From Flagellimonas abyssi (GTDB lineage: Bacteria > Bacteroidota > Bacteroidia > Flavobacteriales > Flavobacteriaceae), in the NCBI RefSeq assembly GCF_019457905.1, contig NZ_JAHZSV010000003.1:186001-250000 (forward strand): a stretch of DNA of 64,000 nt, in the 5' to 3' direction. This document shows, piece after piece, positions 17,432 through 26,708 of the stretch. The position numbers and the translations under genes were made by a program. The first letter of the stretch is position 1, and each line of letters starts with the position of its first letter. Below the pieces are notes generated by a model that was given only the letters and a program-made list of their open reading frames with translations, made no database searches and was not told the origin of the DNA.

Positions 17432-17462
17432 GAGTTTATCACCAAAAAATGGTGATAAACTC
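17432..17462. promoter_or_regulatory. 31-bp perfect palindrome upstream of the 363-residue gene
   Basis: Thirteen-base perfect arms (17432-17444 and 17450-17462; GAGTTTATCACCA and complement) surround an A5 loop. It lies 27 bp upstream of the gene at 17404, so it is a good operator candidate. It is also downstream of the defence operon and could double as its terminator. Confidence 0.65.
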
Positions 17463-17507
17463 TAAAAAAAACTAAAGTGGAAAAGCCGAACAAAGTATAC
17501 CACACTC

Positions 17508-17621
17508 GCCGGATAAAATTGAGCACCCTCCATACCAACACAAAAAACAGACTTTCATATGACTAAAATCAAATAGTTGGTGGCTCAAATTTTGTGATTT
17601 TGGTGGTCTCAGCTATCCGGC
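17508..17621. repeat. imperfect long inverted repeat
   Basis: GCCGGATA (17508-17515) is inverted as TATCCGGC (17614-17621). Inside, AAAATTGAGCACC on the left partly pairs with GGTGGCTCAAATTTT on the right. It lies just after the last gene of the defence operon. It may be a structured transcript end or a decayed insertion end. Confidence 0.35.
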
Positions 17622-17630
17622 CCATTCAAC

Positions 17631-18085
17631 TTAAATACTGCTTTCCGGTAACCTCTCTGTTTTATCCAGATTACGGTTTAGCTCTCTTAAATGATTTGCT
17701 GAAATAGTTGTCCAAATTCCTTTATATGACTTTCGTTTTTTGTCTTTTAAGAATTGGTTGATATACTTTCCTGGACCATTGTATAAAACCTCAAGTTCCC
17801 CATTTGGTTCAATGTGAACTGCGATAAAATGATCCAAGTCTAAATTATAGGGATAACTGAAATAATAAGCCATACTGGCTTTTATTTGAACCTTTTTTCC
17901 GGTAGGTGGTGGTATCCGTCATATCTATGTTTATTTTTACCATAGAGTTCAATATCAAATCTTTCACTTACCAAAGCTTCTCCTATATCACCCACCAATC
18001 TACCATCTAAAGAGAAATCTAGCCTACCTTCAAATTGTCTTTTCAGTGATTGGGTGATATCCAGAAGCTGTTGAATTTCTTTCAT
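17631..18085 (-). pseudogene. DUF6998-like protein, frameshifted at an A6 run
   Basis: Two adjacent ORFs (67 residues from 18085, 80 residues ending at 17631) join into one ~150-residue protein if one base is restored. The first reads DGRLVGDIGEALVSERFDIE and ends YDGYHHLPEKRFK; the second frame upstream of its ATG reads KKVQIKASMAYYFSYPY. Restoring a seventh A in the A6 run (T6 at 17893-17898 on the plus strand) gives LPEKKVQIKAS, the expected continuation. The conserved E, D and QIK residues suggest a PD-(D/E)xK-like nuclease core, an inference. It starts directly after the HNH stop, so it is the last gene of the operon. The shift could be a real mutation, slippage or an assembly error. Confidence 0.65.
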
Positions 18086-18862
18086 TTAAACAATACCATT
18101 TTTTATATTTTCTATTATCATTCCTGAAAATGGTTGTTTGCTTTTTTTTGAGCGAGCTATTATTGCTTCTAGTCTTCGCACCTTGGAGATATTAAGGGGT
18201 ATATGACCTGTATAGTAATAATCTAAAATTTCTTTTAGTGATTGAAAGGCTACAAATTTATCTTCACGAATTGAAGCTAAATCTCCTCTAGATCTAAGGT
18301 TTAACATATCAATCATCAGCTTTCCCTTAGTATCTTTCGAATAGGGCAGGCTTTTATAGAAAGAAATTGAAACTGAAGGATCTTCTTCGTAGGGGTTAAT
18401 TAGATTATTATTTTCAAGTGCTAGATTACATTTTGGGGTAAAAGCTCTTGTACCAGATATAGGAAACAAATTTCCTTTAGTTGATGATTCATTGCAATCA
18501 CTGCATGATAAAAATAAATTCTTCCATCTGTAGGTCAACCAATAATATCCAGGTCGATTCATATTACCTCCTTTGAAATCTTGCCAAGCTTTTTTGGGCC
18601 GAAAATGTTCTAAAGCTCCAGTATTTAAAGGTTTTTCACAGTAACAGCATTTAGCACCTTGAACTTTTATAAGTTCTTCTTTCCATTTTGCAGAAGAAGG
18701 ATGGGATGGGAACTTGTAGCTTCCATCCTCAAAAGGGTCGCTATCCGCTTTATAATCTAATAAAACTTTATTTTCAGCAACTCTCCACTTTTCACTTCCT
18801 TTATTGGCTCCAACTTTGTATCTGTCCGATGGTGGAAAATTGTCTCTATTAATTTTTATCAC
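18086..18862 (-). CDS. ptuB: PtuB-like HNH endonuclease (Septu-type / TIGR02646 family)
   Basis: This 258-residue protein has a zinc-HNH arrangement: Cys72/73-x-Cys75 (AKCCYCEKPL), GALEHFRPK with His86, WKNLFLSCSDCNESSTKGN with Cys120 and Cys123, followed by FP. The pattern matches PtuB, the HNH nuclease of Septu and of retron-linked effectors. In Septu it degrades nucleic acid when released or activated by the PtuA ATPase. Its start overlaps the ATPase gene by 14 bp, so the two are translationally coupled. The C-terminal half is all-helical and less conserved. Assignment as a PtuB homologue is by motif and gene pairing. Confidence 0.85.
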   Translation of the reverse strand: MIKINRDNFPPSDRYKVGANKGSEKWRVAENKVLLDYKADSDPFEDGSYKFPSHPSSAKWKEELIKVQGAKCCYCEKPLNTGALEHFRPKKAWQDFKGGNMNRPGYYWLTYRWKNLFLSCSDCNESSTKGNLFPISGTRAFTPKCNLALENNNLINPYEEDPSVSISFYKSLPYSKDTKGKLMIDMLNLRSRGDLASIREDKFVAFQSLKEILDYYYTGHIPLNISKVRRLEAIIARSKKSKQPFSGMIIENIKNGIV

Positions 18863-20447
18863 CTTGGCTTTCTCTTAAAATTTCGTTTAGTAAACGCATA
18901 GCTTCAAAATCATTTAGGGTCTCTCCTGATGGTAAACTTCCAATTTCTTGATCTAACTTTTCAAGATATTTAATGTCTTCTGAAGTGACTTTTTCTTTTG
19001 ATAGAATTTCGTCTCTCTTTTTCATAAAGTCATCAAGCTTAACTGGTCTAGTATTTGTAAAACCAAAATATTCACTTTGTAATACTTGATCTATCCTCCA
19101 ATTATGAATTTGGTGTTTCTCGGAATCAATTATGATTTCACCTTTAACCTCCTTAAATAAAAATACATCGGTATTCTCCGATGATTGAACAATTAATGGG
19201 CTATGAGTTGCAATGATGATGTGACTATTAAAATCATTCAAATTGAAATGCTCTATTAATCTTGGATAGTCTCTTTGCCAGTCAGGGTTGAGATGAGTGT
19301 CTGGCTCATCTAACAGAAAAAGACAGTCATCATTTCCAGTAACCAGAATTAACCCAAGGACGGTTAATAATTGTTGTTCGCCTTCACTAAGCTGTTCAAA
19401 ATCTATAGGTTCATCTACGTTATTTTTTACAACTTTAAAACTGATTGTATTTAGAATATCTATAACTGTACAAGCTTCAAGTGCATCAAAAAAATCAATT
19501 GGATGCTTAAAAACATCTTTTAATTCTTTAATAAAACTTGAGATTTTAATATCATCAAAAACTAAAAATTCTTTTATAAACTTTCTGCTATCCTCACCTT
19601 CATTTTCATAAGAATATGGTTCAGAGCTATTTTCTATTTGATGATTGTAAAACCTAGTAAGTAGTAAATCAACCTTACCTTTAATATTCCAAAATGGATA
19701 ATTAACTTTATCAGAGATGTTCGCAATTAGAAAGTCCATTCCTTTATTGACACCTGCAATTTTTGAGTAATCCCAGTTTGGGTTATTAAACCTAATTTCA
19801 AAATTAACAATCTCTTCTATACCTAAATATTCATTGAACAGTTGATTAATTTTTTCCTTGAACTCTTCATCCTCTTTATAAAGTGCCAAAGTCAAAAGAA
19901 GAATTTGACTGTGATGGTTTTCGGTGAAAAATAGCTTTCTTAGGTTTAGAGATTCCTCTTCTTCACTTTTCTTCTTTTGAAAATTTTTGAGCTTTTCTTT
20001 TTCAATTAATTCATGTTGCTCAATGATTTTTCCTATTCTTTTGTTTTCTCCAGAATAATACCCTATTGTATATTTAGGCAAATACTGTTCTTTTCTATCC
20101 TCAATAAAACTTTTGAAGGATACAATGTGATATTCAGATTCCCCTTCCTTTGCTCTAGATTTTATTTGGAACTGTCCCTTTTTGAGAGTTATTTCAATAT
20201 CATTATCGTAACATTCATAGTTAATGATATATTCAAATTTATCCTCATCGTAGGGCCAGTTTTCAAAATCACTTTTTGTATTCAGCAAATCCAAATCCCT
20301 AAAAATTATGGCCAGGACTTCAATAAGGTTAGATTTTCCTAATCCATTTTTACCAACTAAAAGACTCGTTAAATCAGAATTGAAAGTAAATGTGGAATCT
20401 TCTAAGTTTTTGTATTGTGAAATCCAAAGCTTTTTAACCTTCATCAT
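18849..20447 (-). CDS. ptuA: PtuA-like AAA/ABC-type ATPase (Septu-type)
   Basis: This 532-residue SMC/RecF-like ATPase has a Walker A at residues 31-40 (VGKNGLGKSN), a signature-like LSEGEQQLLTVLGLI near 350 and a Walker B with Asp380-Glu381 (FLLDEPDTHLNP). An H-loop ATHSPLIVQ lies near 412. The coiled middle (KNFQKKKSEEEESLN) is short. The tail NWRIDQVLQSEYFG... with a later charged helix is what PtuA and retron-Ec78 ATPases show. In Septu, PtuA senses phage and controls PtuB. Here it begins 8 bp after hsdS on the same strand, so it is probably transcribed with the type I restriction-modification genes. Confidence 0.87.
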   Translation of the reverse strand: MMKVKKLWISQYKNLEDSTFTFNSDLTSLLVGKNGLGKSNLIEVLAIIFRDLDLLNTKSDFENWPYDEDKFEYIINYECYDNDIEITLKKGQFQIKSRAKEGESEYHIVSFKSFIEDRKEQYLPKYTIGYYSGENKRIGKIIEQHELIEKEKLKNFQKKKSEEEESLNLRKLFFTENHHSQILLLTLALYKEDEEFKEKINQLFNEYLGIEEIVNFEIRFNNPNWDYSKIAGVNKGMDFLIANISDKVNYPFWNIKGKVDLLLTRFYNHQIENSSEPYSYENEGEDSRKFIKEFLVFDDIKISSFIKELKDVFKHPIDFFDALEACTVIDILNTISFKVVKNNVDEPIDFEQLSEGEQQLLTVLGLILVTGNDDCLFLLDEPDTHLNPDWQRDYPRLIEHFNLNDFNSHIIIATHSPLIVQSSENTDVFLFKEVKGEIIIDSEKHQIHNWRIDQVLQSEYFGFTNTRPVKLDDFMKKRDEILSKEKVTSEDIKYLEKLDQEIGSLPSGETLNDFEAMRLLNEILRESQGDKN

Positions 20448-20455
20448 TTCAAATT

Positions 20456-21799
20456 TTAAGATTTTTTCAACTTTTCAATCTCCTTCAACAACTCCTTTGC
20501 ATCTCCCTCAGTAGGCAATTGCTCCACCAGCTCTCCTTTAAAAGCTTTTTGTAATATGGCTTGGGGGAGGCCGTTTATTTTCAACTTGAGAGTTTCATAC
20601 TTCTCTTCAATTTGCCGCAATGTCCTAAAAAGTCCTTCAACACGACTCACGATTTCATTTTGCTCGATAGCAGGTGGAATTTTAACTTTGATAGACTGCA
20701 CCGCCTTGCTACCTACATTACCTTGATTAACACCACCTGTTTCAAATGAAAAAAATTGATCCCTAAAAATGTTGTCCTTTAGGATATACAGAAAATAATC
20801 AACATTTATTCTTGGCCTCAGCGCTAATATTCTTTGGTTTAATAATAGCTCTTCCTCCACATCCACCTTTATTGCAAACCCATAATCTCGCTTATATTTG
20901 GTTCCTGTCAATGATAAAAGAATATCCCCTTTAATTAAGGTGTACTTGTTCCTTAGCTTAATATCCAATTCTCTAGGAAGAAAGACGGGGTTCCTGGTTA
21001 AATCAAGCTTGTTATTATACAAATTACCCATTCTTATTAGCTGTATCCCCGAATCAACAAAGTCTTTCGATTTAAAAGCAAACCCACTTAAAGAATCCGC
21101 AATATCTTCGATTTTGGAAAATCTCCAATCCTCCAAATCTTTTCCAACTCTCCACTCCTCTGTTAACTTCCCGGTTACCGCTTGGGTCAATACCTGTTGC
21201 CTAAAATCTTTAAGCAATTGAGGAATACGCTCCAAGCTTTTTTGCATGGCTTGCACTTGGGCCATTAAGGTATCCACTTTGAAAACGATACGGTCTTGTT
21301 CAATGCGGGGTGGGAGAGGGAATCGCATATCGTTTATATATTCCTTACGAATATTATTGATGTTTACTCCACCGGCTAATTCTCTTATTTTATCTCTATA
21401 AAACTTGGACAAGAAGAAGTAAGCAAAGTAATTAGAGTTTATTTTTTTATTTGCTCTTGCAAGCATTAAAAAAGCACCAAATGCAGTATCATTATAATCT
21501 TGTAATGCAATCCCAGCTTTACCAATCAATTTTTTACTACCCGTAGAACCAACGATAACAACATCAGATTTTTTAATGAACTGTGTTTTTTTTATTAGTT
21601 CACGGTTTACATACACTTCGTCTTTACCTGCTACAATTGAACCATCTTGTATGTTTCCTCCCCTAAGAATATGAATATTGAAAATGGCCGTTTTGATTTG
21701 ACTTGCATCAGTCTTTTTATATGAAACTCCTCTTATTAAATTTGATAAAACACCAAGTTTAGTAATTGCCCAGTTATCAGGTAGTTGTTTACTATCCAT
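20456..21799 (-). CDS. hsdS: type I restriction-modification specificity subunit HsdS
   Basis: This 447-residue protein has the duplicated architecture of type I S subunits. A first target-recognition domain (about 1-160) and spacer helix (FPLPPRIEQDRIVFKVDTLM... LTQAVTGKL) come first. A second target-recognition domain (about 215-370) and spacer (KIPPAIEQNEIVSRVEGLF... LQKAFKGELV) follow. It sets the split recognition sequence for the HsdM/HsdR complex. It overlaps hsdM by one base. The recognition site cannot be read from the sequence. Confidence 0.96.
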   Translation of the reverse strand: MDSKQLPDNWAITKLGVLSNLIRGVSYKKTDASQIKTAIFNIHILRGGNIQDGSIVAGKDEVYVNRELIKKTQFIKKSDVVIVGSTGSKKLIGKAGIALQDYNDTAFGAFLMLARANKKINSNYFAYFFLSKFYRDKIRELAGGVNINNIRKEYINDMRFPLPPRIEQDRIVFKVDTLMAQVQAMQKSLERIPQLLKDFRQQVLTQAVTGKLTEEWRVGKDLEDWRFSKIEDIADSLSGFAFKSKDFVDSGIQLIRMGNLYNNKLDLTRNPVFLPRELDIKLRNKYTLIKGDILLSLTGTKYKRDYGFAIKVDVEEELLLNQRILALRPRINVDYFLYILKDNIFRDQFFSFETGGVNQGNVGSKAVQSIKVKIPPAIEQNEIVSRVEGLFRTLRQIEEKYETLKLKINGLPQAILQKAFKGELVEQLPTEGDAKELLKEIEKLKKS

Positions 21800-23259
21800 T
21801 ATCCCAACTGCTTTATCATCGCCTGCAATTGCTCAGTGATGGTTTGTAATTCCGATAAAGCCTCTTTAGCAATCTCAATAGGCTCCCCCAAATGTCTCCC
21901 ATTGCCTACGCTTTCATCAGCAATCAAACCCAAGTCCAAGGAATCGTTCTTTTTGGCTATGGTTTCTCGGTCAATATAATTCCAACGCTCATTAGTTATG
22001 TTTTTACGTGCCACATAATCAATAATCCCATCAAAATCTGTAGCCAAGTTTTCTGGGGTTATTCCACCAGTATACGCTTCAATGAATTCGCTAAAGGCCT
22101 CGCGCGTAAAGGGGGTGCGCTTGCCATAGCTGGGAACATTGGTCCTCATGTCAAAATACCATATTCCTTTAGTGTTTCCCATTTCTGTGGTGCCACGGGT
22201 GAAAAAGAGTACGTTGGTCTTTACCCCTGCAGCATAAAAAATACCGGTGGGTAAACGCAAAATGGTATGTAGGTTACATTTATCCATTAGATCTCGGCGT
22301 ATTTTCTGGCCGTCCCCCTCCTCAAACAACACATTGTCAGGCAATACCACAGCGGCCCGAGCCTTACCATTCTTTTTTAGGCTTCGATATATATGCTGCA
22401 AAAAGTTGAGTTGTTTATTGCTGGTTGGGTAAGTAAAGTCGTCCCTAGTAGGTCGTTCACCACCTTTTTTGGTACCAAAGGGCGGGTTGGCCAATACGCC
22501 ATCAAAGTTTTTGAGTTCCTTGCCCATTTCGGTCAAGGTATCGCCCAAAATAATGCTGCTTTCCATGCCGTGCAATCGGGCGTTCATCAGCGCTAATCTA
22601 TGGGCATCACCAACCAATTCCACTCCACTAAAAGCCTTTTCTATTTGAAAAGTGCGCTCTTTTTCACCAAGGTCAAAATAATTATCGCTTTTTTTTCGTA
22701 AGTATTCGTCCGCTGCAATCATAAACCCAAAGGTGCCCGCTGCAGGGTCGTTCCATTTTTCACCCATTTTTGGGGATGAGAGCTCAACCATCACATTGAT
22801 TAAGGGACGTGGGGTAAAATACTGTCCAGCTCCACTTTTCTTTTCCCCTGCATTTTTTTCCAACAGGCTTTCGTAAATATCGCCCATCATGTCCCGGTCG
22901 CTTTCTTCGTACCAATCCAAATCGTCAATAGCCTGTACCAAGGTGTTAAAGTTTACGGGCTTTCGCAAACTGGTGGAGGCATTGGCATAAATTTCGGTGA
23001 TGCTGGCACTCGTAGTTTCATTACTGATTTCTGCCAAAAAGTTCCGGTACCGCTGAAAAGCTTCTGCATTGTCCGGTTCATTTACAAAATAACTCCAGCG
23101 ATACTGCTCAGGAATATGCTCTTCAAAACCCTTGACCTCACTTAATTTTAAAAACAAAATGTACGTGAGTTCATTCAGGTACTGGTGATAAGTAACACCG
23201 TCATCGCGCAACACATTACATAGGTTCCACAATTTATTCGCTATTTCATCTGCACTCAT
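21799..23259 (-). CDS. hsdM: type I restriction-modification methyltransferase subunit HsdM
   Basis: This 486-residue N6-adenine methyltransferase opens with the HsdM helical domain (LWNLCNVLRDDGVTYHQYLN). The SAM-binding motif I is DPAAGTFGFMI and the catalytic motif IV is LANPPFGT. GAGQYFTPRPLI precedes motif I, as usual. It modifies host sites and forms the M2S core with HsdS. The gene is 14 bp after hsdR and overlaps hsdS. Confidence 0.97.
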   Translation of the reverse strand: MSADEIANKLWNLCNVLRDDGVTYHQYLNELTYILFLKLSEVKGFEEHIPEQYRWSYFVNEPDNAEAFQRYRNFLAEISNETTSASITEIYANASTSLRKPVNFNTLVQAIDDLDWYEESDRDMMGDIYESLLEKNAGEKKSGAGQYFTPRPLINVMVELSSPKMGEKWNDPAAGTFGFMIAADEYLRKKSDNYFDLGEKERTFQIEKAFSGVELVGDAHRLALMNARLHGMESSIILGDTLTEMGKELKNFDGVLANPPFGTKKGGERPTRDDFTYPTSNKQLNFLQHIYRSLKKNGKARAAVVLPDNVLFEEGDGQKIRRDLMDKCNLHTILRLPTGIFYAAGVKTNVLFFTRGTTEMGNTKGIWYFDMRTNVPSYGKRTPFTREAFSEFIEAYTGGITPENLATDFDGIIDYVARKNITNERWNYIDRETIAKKNDSLDLGLIADESVGNGRHLGEPIEIAKEALSELQTITEQLQAMIKQLG

Positions 23260-23273
23260 ATATTCTTAATCGT

Positions 23274-26200
23274 TTAGGCAACATACATATTTTCATTGAT
23301 GGTTTCCAACACATCGTCCAATTGGTTTTCAAATTGTTTATTGATCCTTGCATAACCACCTTCACTTTTAAATGGTTCCTGATCCAAGTCCTCCTTTTTC
23401 AAAATGGTTTCGGCCAAGAGTTGTTTTTGAAACCGAGTTAACCATTTTTGCTGGATTTTGTTCCAGTCCTTCATGGCAAATACCTTCTCAAAAGCTGTGT
23501 TCACCCGATCCTCATGGCCTATCAAGTCCACATTCAATGTCAGGGTTCGGATGTAGGCGATAATATCCGCTGCAATATCCTGGTTTTTCGCATCATGCCA
23601 AGCGGTGTTCAAGGTTTTGGCATTAAAACCTTCTTGGTCCAACATCAGCCGCAATTCCTTTAGCGATTTACGGTCCAAACTACTGGGTTTGGTAACGATG
23701 ACTTTTAAGGCCGCAATCTTGTTTTGATTTTCTTCCAGGAACTTTTTAAAGTTATCAATATAATCTTCGGGTTTTTTGGTATTGCCGTAATCACGCTCCG
23801 TACTTAAATACTCGTCCCGGTGCTCAGAAACCAATTGATGCTTTGGACGATATACCTTTTTATCCAAATAATTCCAAAGCCCTTTAAATTCCTTGATGAT
23901 GGATGCGATTTCATGCGATTTTGCCCCTTGAATGGCCTTAATCACTTCTTGAGGATCCTTACCGCCGGCCATATAAATGAATTCTTCCAGATTGTTTTCC
24001 TCAATTTTTCGCCTCTTGCGTTGGAGTTTGGCTATAATTTGCTCTCCTTGTATTTTCACGCGTTCTTCGAAGTCAATGGCATCCAGTTCGTTTACCAATT
24101 GTGAAAAACTGGTGGATGGATTGGACACGGGTTTCATTTGGGTGTAATCCTGCAAGGCTTCATGTACGCGAACGGCATCAAATATTCTAAAGTCCTCTTT
24201 ACCGATTTCAGGACACAAACGGGTGGCGCGACCAATCATTTGTTCGTACAAAATTCGGGAACCTACACGGCGCATAAACACCAAGTTACAAATCTGTGGG
24301 ACATCTATTCCTGTGGTCAATAAATCCACTGTAACTGCAATGTTGGGAAATTTCTCGTTTTTATATTCTTTGGTAAGTTGTTCAGGGTCATAAGCGGCCC
24401 CGGTTATTTTTTGAATGGCATGCTGCGGGACATCGAGCCCAATGTGTTCAAATTCTTCGAACAACATTTCCACAATCATATCGGCATGAGAATCTCGAAC
24501 AGCAAAAATCAATGTTTTCTCCTCGCTATCCGGGTCTAGGTGTTTTACCAATTCCTTAATGACCACTCTATTGAATTCCGGAGTAATCACCAATTTGTTG
24601 AACTGTTCGATTTCCACCAATAGGTCATCCTCGAGTTCTGCAAGTTCTTCAATTTTATTGGTTTCGGGATTGAACACCTTGGGACGTTCGCCCTTTTTCC
24701 AGAGAATCCCTTCTTCGCTCAATCTAGTTTTGATTCGGTATGGAGGTTCATGATCAGACAGAAAACCATCAATTACGGCCTGACGATAAGAATATGAAAA
24801 CACAGGTTTGCCGAAAATTTCCGAAGTATGAAGAGCCGGGGTAGCTGTTAGTCCGATGATATAAGCATTGAAATACTCGATTACCCTTTTGTATTGACTT
24901 ACATAATCATCCTGGTTTTTGAATTCCAGTTCATCTTCATCCAGCTCTTTATCCAGATTGTATCCACGATGTGCTTCATCTATAATTATGCAGTCATAGG
25001 TATCAATCGATAGTCCTTCATTTTCCCCATAGAATAATCTTTTGACCATGCTCTGGACTGTTGCGAAATGGAGACGAGTTTCAGAATCGGGAATGATGGT
25101 TTTCACATAATCGATTTGGTATACCTCAGAAAATGTGTTGATGCCTTCCACTTTGTTGTCCTGATAATTACCAAAAGCCTGTTTTGCCAAGAGCTTGCGG
25201 TCGGTCAAGAACAAAATGCGCTTGAAGCGATTGGCCTTGATTAATCGATAAGAAAGGCCAATTACTGTTCTGGTCTTCCCTGTTCCAGTTGCCATTACCA
25301 ATAAAGAGCGGTTTTCATCGTAGTTGTTTCGAATATTTTTCTCCACACTTTTTATTGCCTCTATTTGATAATCACGTAGGCTCAACCCATTCGGGTCTTG
25401 TAAGTAATCATAATCACTCAGCTCCAGTTTTCGATTTTCCGCTTCTACATCACTTTCAAACATTTCAACCAGTCCTTTAGGTGAAAACCATCCTCTAAGG
25501 GGGTAGGCATGGTTCCATTCCTTGCGAACATCGAGAAACCAAATTCCACTTTTGGTCTTGATCTGTTCTAGAAAATCACGTCCGTTTGTTGAGAATAAAA
25601 AAGGAACTTTATAGCCATTCCAGGCACCGAGTATTTCAAAATCATCGTTTTCAACAACACGTTTTGCATATATATCAGATTGTCTTAAATCGGTGGAGAT
25701 ATCACTGGCATATTTTTTGGCCTCAACGATACCATAAAGCGTTGTTCCAACAAAAAGGGCATAATCTGCCCATTTACCATCGCAAGGCCATTCGGCAATT
25801 GCCATATTTCTGCCTTTTTGTGGCAGGGTTTTATTGGTTCTAAAATTTAAATTTAGGGTGTCACATTCCCAACCGGCTTCAACAAGTTTCGGGTCAATTA
25901 AAGTAAGCCGGGTATCTTCTTCACTTAAATCTAGATTTTTGGCACGAACGTAGCTTCGTTGTTTACGGGCAGTAACCTCTTGCTTACTTTTGTTGAGTTC
26001 TGCAATTTTACTTTTATAATCGGTTAGTTCTTGGGAAAGTTTTTCAAGTTTTTCTGTCAGTTCATCGGGAACCGTGTTTTCTTTTCCTGGAAGGATGTAA
26101 TTTAAACCGCCAAGATAATCCTGTTCGTAGGTTTCATAAAACCATTTGGCGAGCTGAAAGCATTTTTTTAATATGAAATGCGCTTCTTGAAATGACCCTG

Positions 26201-26489
26201 TACCATCATGGCTTGCCTTATTTCCCGACTTTCTGACCGTATGCAGGATATTGATAATAATGTCTGGAACTATATTGGAGCCTGAAAGTTGATAAATCCT
26301 ATCATTTTGAGAACCCAAAAAGTCTCCCATTTCTTCAAACTCCCAAACAAGTTGACTTAGCTTTTCAGCAAACAGCCTGGATTTGGCTAATGACGAGCTA
26401 GGGTCTAAGTAGATTAACTTTTCAATAAGCTCACTTATGGCAAATAAGTTGTTGTACCGGTCTTGAAGGAAGCTAAAACTGGAAATCAT
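23274..26489 (-). CDS. hsdR: type I restriction endonuclease subunit HsdR
   Basis: This 1071-residue protein has, in order, an N-terminal DUF4145-like helical region (FQEAHFILKKCFQLAKWFY) and a coiled coil. The nuclease domain carries a Glu-x-Lys pair (YGIVEAKKYASD), and the superfamily-2 motor has Walker A MATGTGKTRTVIGL, DEAH in IIIDEAHRGY, and GLTATPA. A conserved EcoEI-type C-terminal region follows. It translocates and cuts unmodified DNA. It is the first gene of the six-gene defence operon. The divergent Fic gene lies 220 bp away, and that gap holds a repeated operator-like array. Confidence 0.97.
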   Translation of the reverse strand: MISSFSFLQDRYNNLFAISELIEKLIYLDPSSSLAKSRLFAEKLSQLVWEFEEMGDFLGSQNDRIYQLSGSNIVPDIIINILHTVRKSGNKASHDGTGSFQEAHFILKKCFQLAKWFYETYEQDYLGGLNYILPGKENTVPDELTEKLEKLSQELTDYKSKIAELNKSKQEVTARKQRSYVRAKNLDLSEEDTRLTLIDPKLVEAGWECDTLNLNFRTNKTLPQKGRNMAIAEWPCDGKWADYALFVGTTLYGIVEAKKYASDISTDLRQSDIYAKRVVENDDFEILGAWNGYKVPFLFSTNGRDFLEQIKTKSGIWFLDVRKEWNHAYPLRGWFSPKGLVEMFESDVEAENRKLELSDYDYLQDPNGLSLRDYQIEAIKSVEKNIRNNYDENRSLLVMATGTGKTRTVIGLSYRLIKANRFKRILFLTDRKLLAKQAFGNYQDNKVEGINTFSEVYQIDYVKTIIPDSETRLHFATVQSMVKRLFYGENEGLSIDTYDCIIIDEAHRGYNLDKELDEDELEFKNQDDYVSQYKRVIEYFNAYIIGLTATPALHTSEIFGKPVFSYSYRQAVIDGFLSDHEPPYRIKTRLSEEGILWKKGERPKVFNPETNKIEELAELEDDLLVEIEQFNKLVITPEFNRVVIKELVKHLDPDSEEKTLIFAVRDSHADMIVEMLFEEFEHIGLDVPQHAIQKITGAAYDPEQLTKEYKNEKFPNIAVTVDLLTTGIDVPQICNLVFMRRVGSRILYEQMIGRATRLCPEIGKEDFRIFDAVRVHEALQDYTQMKPVSNPSTSFSQLVNELDAIDFEERVKIQGEQIIAKLQRKRRKIEENNLEEFIYMAGGKDPQEVIKAIQGAKSHEIASIIKEFKGLWNYLDKKVYRPKHQLVSEHRDEYLSTERDYGNTKKPEDYIDNFKKFLEENQNKIAALKVIVTKPSSLDRKSLKELRLMLDQEGFNAKTLNTAWHDAKNQDIAADIIAYIRTLTLNVDLIGHEDRVNTAFEKVFAMKDWNKIQQKWLTRFQKQLLAETILKKEDLDQEPFKSEGGYARINKQFENQLDDVLETINENMYVA

Positions 26490-26612
26490 TTGGTTGATAG
26501 AAATGGTTAGTTTTGTGAGAATAAATATACAACTCTAAGTTTAACAAAACTGTGTTCCCATAGTCTGTCTTAGAAACAACGACATCAAAAGCATCAACCA
26601 ATGACTACAGAT

Positions 26613-26708
26613 TTTGTGTCTCATAAGTTATATATAAAAAAGTTTGTGGCTCATATTTTTGTACATTTGAGACACAAAATGATTTGTAGCCCATACATAA
26701 GACACAAA
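26613..26708. promoter_or_regulatory. five-copy operator-like repeat array before fic
   Basis: Copies of the 13-mer TTTGTGKCTCATA lie at 26613-26625, 26643-26655 and 26683-26695. Inverted copies lie at 26666-26678 and 26696-26708, with 0-2 mismatches. The last ends one base before the Fic ATG. The mix of direct and inverted copies suggests cooperative binding by a regulator, probably the Fic protein's own C-terminal winged helix. Confidence 0.75.
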
